A DNA stretch of 5,877 nucleotides. It comes from CAZFHZ01 sp964519015 (GTDB lineage Bacteria; Blakebacterota; Blakebacteria; Blakebacterales; CAYUVJ01). The DNA is taken from the NCBI GenBank assembly GCA_964519015.1, contig CAZFHZ010000166.1, positions 1 through 5,877 on the forward strand, given 5' to 3'. This document shows, piece after piece, positions 1-3,982 of the stretch. Position 1 is the stretch's first letter; the number at the start of each line of letters is the position of its first letter. The notes below the pieces were generated by a model that was not told the origin of the DNA, made no database searches, and saw only the letters and a list, made by a program, of their open reading frames with translations. A program made the translations under genes and the position numbers.

Positions 1-967
1 ATCCCGCCTCGACCAGCTCATCGGTGGCGATGATGGCCGGGCCCCCCGTGTTGGTGATGAGGCCGACCCGGTTCCCGGCGGGGACCGGCTGGGAGGCGAA
101 CGCCACGGCCGCCTGGCAGAGTTCCTCCTCGTCCCGGAAGCACACGACCCCAGCCTTCTTGAAGAGCAGTTCGGCCACGATCTCCTGTCCGGCCAGGCCT
201 CCGGTGTGAGAGGAGACCGCCTTCGCTCCTTCTGCCGTCCGGCCCGCTTTCATGCCCAGGATGGGTTTGACGGCGGTCACTTCGCGGGCCGCTTCCAGGA
301 ACGCTCCGGGATCGGCCAGGCTCTCGATGTATACCAGGATCACCCGGGTCTGATCGTCCGTTCCCCAGTAACGGATGATCTCAGGGATGGAGATGTCGCA
401 GGCATTGCCGTTGGAGGCATACATCCGCACGCCGACGCCCAGCTCAGCGAAGCGCTGGTTCAGGACCTCGGCCACACCGCCGCTTTGAGCCACGATGGAG
501 ATATGGCCTTCGATGGGCCGGGTGAACGTGAAATTACAGTACGCCCTCACTCTGGGATCGGTGTTGATGATCCCCTGACAGTTGGGCCCGAAGAGGCGGA
601 TGCCGTGTTCCGTTGCCTTGGCGAGCACCTGTTCTTCCAGCTCTTCACCCTCTCCTCCGACCTCCCTGAAGCCGGCCGAGTTGATGATCGCTACCCGCAC
701 ACCTTTCTTCCCACAATCGTCCAGGGTCCCCGGTACCTGCCGGGCCGGGATGACGATGTGGACGAGTTCCACATCATCCGGCACGTCCAGGAGGGTCACG
801 TGGGACTTCAATCCCCGGACTTCCTCCCCCTTGGGATTCACGGCGTATATCGGGCCGGTATAGCCGAAGTCCTGCAGGTTCTTGATGATCCGGTTCCCGA
901 TGGAGAGTTCCTTGGAGGAAGCTCCGATCACGGCCACCGAGCGGGGGAAGAAGAGAGCCTCCAGCAC
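1..967 (-). CDS. NDP-forming acyl-CoA synthetase, N-terminal part (runs off the left edge)
   Basis: The frame is open from a GTG at 967 to the window edge, giving 322 residues; the 3' end is missing. By family it interconverts acyl-CoA + ADP + Pi with acid + CoA + ATP, in the cytoplasm. Seen: a Rossmann-like CoA-binding domain at about 1-135 (start RSVAVIGAS, later LFGPNCQGI at 125-133); a succinyl-CoA-ligase-like domain at about 154-278 (SIVAQSGG at 157-164); and the motif SSHTGGLAG, whose His254 corresponds to the phosphorylated histidine of ADP-forming acetyl-CoA synthetases. A third domain opens near 298 (VGLITNTGGPA). The ATP-grasp part would lie outside the window, either in the same chain or as a separate beta subunit. 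GTG 967 is the only sensible start: an in-frame TGA lies at 976-974 and a GGAG sits 10 nt upstream. The gene follows the core-subunit stop by one base, so the two are almost surely co-transcribed and translationally coupled. The acid substrate is not determined. Confidence 0.93.
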   Translation of the reverse strand, partial: MLEALFFPRSVAVIGASSKELSIGNRIIKNLQDFGYTGPIYAVNPKGEEVRGLKSHVTLLDVPDDVELVHIVIPARQVPGTLDDCGKKGVRVAIINSAGFREVGGEGEELEEQVLAKATEHGIRLFGPNCQGIINTDPRVRAYCNFTFTRPIEGHISIVAQSGGVAEVLNQRFAELGVGVRMYASNGNACDISIPEIIRYWGTDDQTRVILVYIESLADPGAFLEAAREVTAVKPILGMKAGRTAEGAKAVSSHTGGLAGQEIVAELLFKKAGVVCFRDEEELCQAAVAFASQPVPAGNRVGLITNTGGPAIIATDELVEAG

Positions 968-968
968 G

Positions 969-2216
969 CTATTTCATCTCCGCGATCTGTTCGATGAAGG
1001 CTTCGATATTGGTCTCGGTCTGTTCGTCGCTGAGGCACCGCAGATCGTTCAGGTCACCATTGATGGTCAGGCTCGGTACTCCTGTCGCGGCCTCCAGCCG
1101 CTGGGGCATCCCGTAACGGCTGTTGGTGTTGTGTGGACAGGTCTTGGAGTCGTGGAAGACGATCCCGTCGATCTTGAAGAGATCGAGCATCTTCTTGATG
1201 TACTCCTCCTTGATCTCATCAGAACGGACGATGAACAGTTCGGTGTAGGCCCTGGCCATGCTCCTGAAAGGGTCGGATGGGTCGAATTGATTGAAGATCC
1301 AGCTGTTGCAATAGGTGGAGGCGAGCACGCAGGCCCGGTTGAGCGCGAAGAGTTCCGAATGGGCCCGCAACCGGCCCCAGATGGGCATGCCCTCCCAATA
1401 AAGCCTGAAACGCTCCTCCTCCACAGCCGCGTCACCACTCTCCACCCGCATTTGGAGTTCGTCCAGAAGGAGATCGTAGTATTTGACCGCCTCTCCAGTC
1501 CCTCTCAGCACCACGGCCGGACCCATGTGGATGGTGCCGTCGAAGAAAGTGAAGGGGGATGGGATGGCGGCGGCCGTGTTGAGGACCTTTTCCCACAGCA
1601 GCGAGCACTCGCGGGAGAGAGTGATCACCCGGGCGAGCTCATCGGGGTCGATGCTCCCACCCGCGATCGGTTCAAGGGCTTCCACGAGGGTCTCCATCTG
1701 GGCGGCGATGGAGTCGATATGGGCGTCGGTCACTTCCGCCACCCCGCAGTGTGTATGGATGCCCATCACCGGGACCTGGAACTCCCGAGCGAACCAGGAG
1801 AGCCAGTCCTGGACGTCTCGACACTGGTTGGTGTTGAAGACCAGGACATCGGGCCTCGGAACCGAATTAATCCCCGGGTAGGCCTTGGAGAGGGGCGTGA
1901 TACCCCGCACGAAGGCCCCGATGTCGGAGGTCAGGTAGGAGCAGATCTCCGGGGAGTAGCCCAGGGCGTTGGCGTGCGGTATCAGATCCGAGGCCAGGCG
2001 GGCGCTGCCCAGCATGGCCGCATGGTTCTCGGGGAGGTAGACCTGGAATCCCATGGCCCGCAGTATCTCGACCGGGCCCACGCTGGTACACCAGGCCACC
2101 TTCCGGTCGGTCGATCTCGCGGCCTCGTCCAGTTGGTAGTAGTACTCACTCATCAACCGGGACAGCTCACCCGTAGCCTGGATCTTCTTTCTTAAAAGCC
2201 TCTTATTCTCGACCAT
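969..2216 (-). CDS. 2-hydroxyacyl-CoA dehydratase / benzoyl-CoA reductase core subunit (D-component, BcrB/BcrC-like)
   Basis: A complete 415-residue protein, the usual length for HgdB/BcrB-type core subunits. The family binds the CoA thioester and a [4Fe-4S] cluster and takes up a low-potential electron from an ATP-driven activator, in the cytoplasm. Seen: WCTSVGPVEILRAMG (Cys43) near the N-terminus; EICSYLTSDIGAF (Cys92); PRPDVLVFNTNQC; the RGTGEAVKYY segment at 238-247; RFRLYWEGMPIW at 269-280; HDSKTCP (Cys360); and a C-terminal GDLNDLR...EQ...FIEQI. Cys43, Cys92 and Cys360 sit where the family places cluster ligands. The CSYLTSDIG and RGT-AV-YY signatures recall BcrB/BadE more than HgdA, but I cannot separate reductase from dehydratase by eye. 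ATG 2216 is supported by GAGGG 6 nt upstream. It is paralogous to the C-terminal part of the fusion gene at 3983-5877 and is probably its heterodimer partner (inference). The acyl-CoA synthetase follows directly. Confidence 0.93.
   Translation of the reverse strand: MVENKRLLRKKIQATGELSRLMSEYYYQLDEAARSTDRKVAWCTSVGPVEILRAMGFQVYLPENHAAMLGSARLASDLIPHANALGYSPEICSYLTSDIGAFVRGITPLSKAYPGINSVPRPDVLVFNTNQCRDVQDWLSWFAREFQVPVMGIHTHCGVAEVTDAHIDSIAAQMETLVEALEPIAGGSIDPDELARVITLSRECSLLWEKVLNTAAAIPSPFTFFDGTIHMGPAVVLRGTGEAVKYYDLLLDELQMRVESGDAAVEEERFRLYWEGMPIWGRLRAHSELFALNRACVLASTYCNSWIFNQFDPSDPFRSMARAYTELFIVRSDEIKEEYIKKMLDLFKIDGIVFHDSKTCPHNTNSRYGMPQRLEAATGVPSLTINGDLNDLRCLSDEQTETNIEAFIEQIAEMK
978..981 (-). promoter_or_regulatory. 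Ribosome binding site of the acyl-CoA synthetase, inside the preceding gene
   Basis: GGAG on the minus strand lies within the last codons of the core-subunit gene, 10 nt before GTG 967. Its position suggests translational coupling of the two genes. Confidence 0.5.
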
Positions 2217-2222
2217 ATTGGT

Positions 2223-2227
2223 CCCTC
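2223..2227 (-). promoter_or_regulatory. Ribosome binding site of the core-subunit gene
   Basis: GAGGG on the minus strand, six bases before ATG 2216. It supports that start. Confidence 0.6.
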
Positions 2228-2241
2228 ATATCTGGATGGCT

Positions 2242-2247
2242 ATTGTA
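2242..2247 (-). promoter_or_regulatory. Possible -10 element for the core-subunit gene
   Basis: On the minus strand this reads TACAAT, five of six matches to TATAAT, about 25 nt upstream of the ATG at 2216. No convincing -35 lies 16-18 nt further up, so this is weak support only. Confidence 0.22.
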
Positions 2248-2359
2248 CGGCATTGTCGATGGGAGATCGTAGGATTCCCGGGTATCCTGAGACCATCCGG
2301 TGCAGTGGTCGTCTGTCTCTCATGGACCGTATGTTAGCGTCAACCCGGGCCGGCTGTCT

Positions 2360-2369
2360 AAGGGGTGAA
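2360..2369 (+). promoter_or_regulatory. Ribosome binding site of the plus-strand ATPase
   Basis: AAGGGGTGAA just upstream of ATG 2373 resembles the anti-Shine-Dalgarno complement TAAGGAGGTGA. It decides the start at 2373 over the open frame reaching back to 2253 and over the ATG at 2379. Confidence 0.6.
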
Positions 2370-2372
2370 GGC

Positions 2373-3152
2373 ATGACGATGGATGGACGCTTCGTGGGTG
2401 TCGATGTGGGCACCTCATTCATCAAAGCCGTTCTGATCGGAGCGGAGAGGGAGATCGAAGGCCGGTCCATCGAACGCCTGGGCTCCGATCTTCAGTCGTC
2501 CGTTGAATCGGTCTTCCAGGCGCTCCTCGCGGACGCCGAAGTCGCCCGTGAGGAGATCCGGCGCATCACCGCCACGGGTTTCGGGCGTAAGAGTGTGATC
2601 TTCGCCGACGACGTGAGGACCGAAATCGCCTGCCATGCCAGAGGGGCCTACTACTATTTCCCCGGACCGATAACGGTGGTCGACATCGGCGGCCAGGACA
2701 CCAAGGTGATCAGACTGGACGACCAGGGGAAACGGCTCGGTTTCAAGATGAACCGAAAGTGTGCCGCCGGGACGGGGACCTTCCTGGAAGAGATCGCGGC
2801 CAAGGTCAGGATCCCCCTGGATGGGATGAACGGACTAGCCCGAAAGTCCCGGAACGATATCGCCCTGAACAGTTTCTGCACCGTCTTCGCTTCTACCGAG
2901 ATCCTCACCCGGATCAAGGAAGGGGAGAGGGTGGAGGACATGGTCAAGAGCGCCTATGCCTCGATCGCCCGGCGGGTGATCGAGATGGACACCTTGGAGG
3001 GAACGGTGGTGCTGACCGGTGGGGTGGTGGCCTTCAACGACATCATGATCGATATGATGGCGAAGCACGTGCGGGGGAGGGTGGTCGCACCGCCCGAGCC
3101 CCAGCTGTGCGGTGCTCTGGGCGCGGCCCTGCTGGCCAGAGAGAGCGTGTAG
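2373..3152 (+). CDS. BadF/BadG/BcrA/BcrD-type activator ATPase with canonical motifs
   Basis: A 259-residue protein of the ASKHA (actin/hexokinase-like) fold that hydrolyses ATP to push an electron from ferredoxin or flavodoxin into the core enzyme. Seen: phosphate-1 loop VGVDVGTSFIKAV at 8-20; TATGFGR at 66-72; TEIACHARGA at 83-92; phosphate-2 loop VVDIGGQDTK at 102-111; RKCAAGTGTFLEEIA with Cys130; FCTVFASTEI with Cys169; adenosine motif VLTGGV at 213-218; and PQLCGALGAALLA at the end. Cys130 and Cys169 are 39 apart, the same spacing as Cys127/Cys166 of HgdC, which bridge one [4Fe-4S] cluster across the dimer. The length matches HgdC and HadI (about 260). ATG 2373 is chosen because the homologous region begins just after it and TAAGGGGTGA lies just upstream; the frame is open further up to a TTG at 2253, but that part has no family resemblance. 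It is the only plus-strand gene here, diverging from the core subunit and converging on the second ATPase. Confidence 0.93.
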   Translation: MTMDGRFVGVDVGTSFIKAVLIGAEREIEGRSIERLGSDLQSSVESVFQALLADAEVAREEIRRITATGFGRKSVIFADDVRTEIACHARGAYYYFPGPITVVDIGGQDTKVIRLDDQGKRLGFKMNRKCAAGTGTFLEEIAAKVRIPLDGMNGLARKSRNDIALNSFCTVFASTEILTRIKEGERVEDMVKSAYASIARRVIEMDTLEGTVVLTGGVVAFNDIMIDMMAKHVRGRVVAPPEPQLCGALGAALLARESV

Positions 3153-3181
3153 GGACCGTCTTCAGTGATCTCAGTGTCCGG
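3153..3181. other. Short convergent gap between the two ATPase genes
   Basis: Only 29 bp separate the two facing stop codons. It holds a direct repeat TCAGTG (3162-3167 and 3171-3176) and a 4-bp GGAC/GTCC pairing at its edges. There is no stable hairpin with a T-run, so no intrinsic terminator is seen for either direction. Confidence 0.5.
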
Positions 3182-3967
3182 CTAGGTCAATGCTTCCTGG
3201 GCCTTGAGAGCTGCTCCGAGGGCCCCGGTCATGATCGGTTCGGGCACCGCTTCGATGGTCAATCCGGTGATCTCGGAGAGTGATTTCAGCACCCCGGGGA
3301 AATACTCGGCAACCCCTCCCGTGACCTTCACCGGATCCTGGAATCCTCCAATCTCATAGATCCTCTCCGCCACGGACCTCATGCAGCCGAGCGCGATATC
3401 CTCCCGGCTCACACCCTCCAGGAGCCGTTCCAGGACCTCCGAGCCGGCGAAGATGGAGCAGTAGCTGCCGATTGAGGCGGCCGTGTCCGCCTCCGACGCC
3501 AGTTCCTGGAGACGGGTGGGGTGGACGTCCAGGTGGCGGGCGGTGAACATCAGGAAGGTGCCGATACCGACCGCACACTTCCGCGAGAAGCGACTCTCCA
3601 CCAGTCGCCCCGTTCCATCCACCTGGAGCACTTTCGGGTCCTGTCCGCCTATGTCGATCACGGACATGGCCTGCGGGAAGTGGTGAAAGGCGCCGAGGGC
3701 GTGAGAGGAGCTGTCCCCGATGATCACCGCAGCGTCCGGGACCCTATCGGTCCCGAAGCCGGTTGCAGCGGTGATCCTCACGTCGGTGCGGTCGATCTGG
3801 GCTTCGTCGAGCGCACCGTCCAGGGCTTCCTTGACCCGGTGCTGGAAGTATCCGCGGGTGGGTACGACGGAGCGACCGATGATGCCTACCCCTTCCTCCA
3901 GTATGAGGGCCTTGACGCACTCGGTGCCGACATCGACGCCGGCTACCACTCTTCTGGGCTCGGTCAC
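3182..3967 (-). CDS. Second BadF/BadG/BcrA/BcrD-type activator ATPase, with altered motif residues
   Basis: A 261-residue paralogue of the plus-strand ATPase, with the same ASKHA layout. Seen: GVDVGTECVKAL at 10-21; TAATGFGTDR at 66-75; VIDIGGQDPK at 103-112; RKCAVGIGTFL with Cys131; YCSIFAGSEV with Cys170; VTGGVAEYFPG at 215-225; and MTGALGAALKA at the end. The two cysteines are again 39 apart, so cluster binding at the dimer interface is expected. Differences from the canonical neighbour: GGQDP instead of GGQDT or GGQDS; CAVGIG instead of CAAGTG; no Glu after the TFL (MF replaces EE); and GDSSSHALGA where the neighbour has TEIACHARGA. This suggests the more divergent half of a heterodimeric activator, like the paired ATPases of benzoyl-CoA reductases (inference). 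Start is GTG 3967, with GGAGGAG five bases upstream. It lies 15 bp after the fusion gene, in one operon with it, and its stop faces the plus-strand ATPase stop across 29 bp. Confidence 0.92.
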   Translation of the reverse strand: MTEPRRVVAGVDVGTECVKALILEEGVGIIGRSVVPTRGYFQHRVKEALDGALDEAQIDRTDVRITAATGFGTDRVPDAAVIIGDSSSHALGAFHHFPQAMSVIDIGGQDPKVLQVDGTGRLVESRFSRKCAVGIGTFLMFTARHLDVHPTRLQELASEADTAASIGSYCSIFAGSEVLERLLEGVSREDIALGCMRSVAERIYEIGGFQDPVKVTGGVAEYFPGVLKSLSEITGLTIEAVPEPIMTGALGAALKAQEALT

Positions 3968-3972
3968 GGCGG

Positions 3973-3979
3973 CTCCTCC
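3973..3979 (-). promoter_or_regulatory. Strong ribosome binding site of the second ATPase
   Basis: GGAGGAG on the minus strand, five bases before GTG 3967, inside the 15-bp gap after the fusion gene. It fixes a GTG start and argues for independent re-initiation within one transcript. Confidence 0.75.
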
Positions 3980-3982
3980 GGT

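Larger units (their letters stand above)
2217..2372. promoter_or_regulatory. Divergent intergenic region between the core subunit and the canonical ATPase
   Basis: These 156 bp separate two genes reading away from each other, so promoters for both directions are expected here (inference). There are short inverted repeats: GACCA at 2291-2295 with TGGTC at 2306-2310, and GGATGG near 2234 with CCATCC near 2293. Either could be an operator half-site pair, but the arms are only 5-6 bp and could be chance. No full sigma-70 promoter is obvious, and no recognisable riboswitch was seen. Confidence 0.5.

Noticed and set aside
206..997. Plus-strand open frame of 263 codons opposite the acyl-CoA synthetase
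   Set aside because: Antisense shadow of a clearly conserved gene; no motifs and no ribosome site of note.
882..2195. Long plus-strand open frame of 437 codons opposite the core-subunit gene
   Set aside because: It is antisense to a gene with clear family motifs. Its translation is rich in Gly, His and Asp with no recognisable domain, as expected from a GC-rich shadow frame.
2291..2310. Operator palindrome GACCA-N10-TGGTC in the divergent region
   Set aside because: The arms are just five bases, with no second copy and no regulator gene in the window; not enough to call a binding site.
2253..2372. N-terminal extension of the plus-strand ATPase from a TTG at 2253
   Set aside because: The extra 40 residues have no resemblance to the family, whose members begin just before the first phosphate loop. 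A good ribosome site precedes ATG 2373.
3153..3181. Bidirectional terminator between the two convergent ATPase genes
   Set aside because: Only a 4-bp pairing and a short direct repeat are present; there is no GC-rich hairpin and no T-run.
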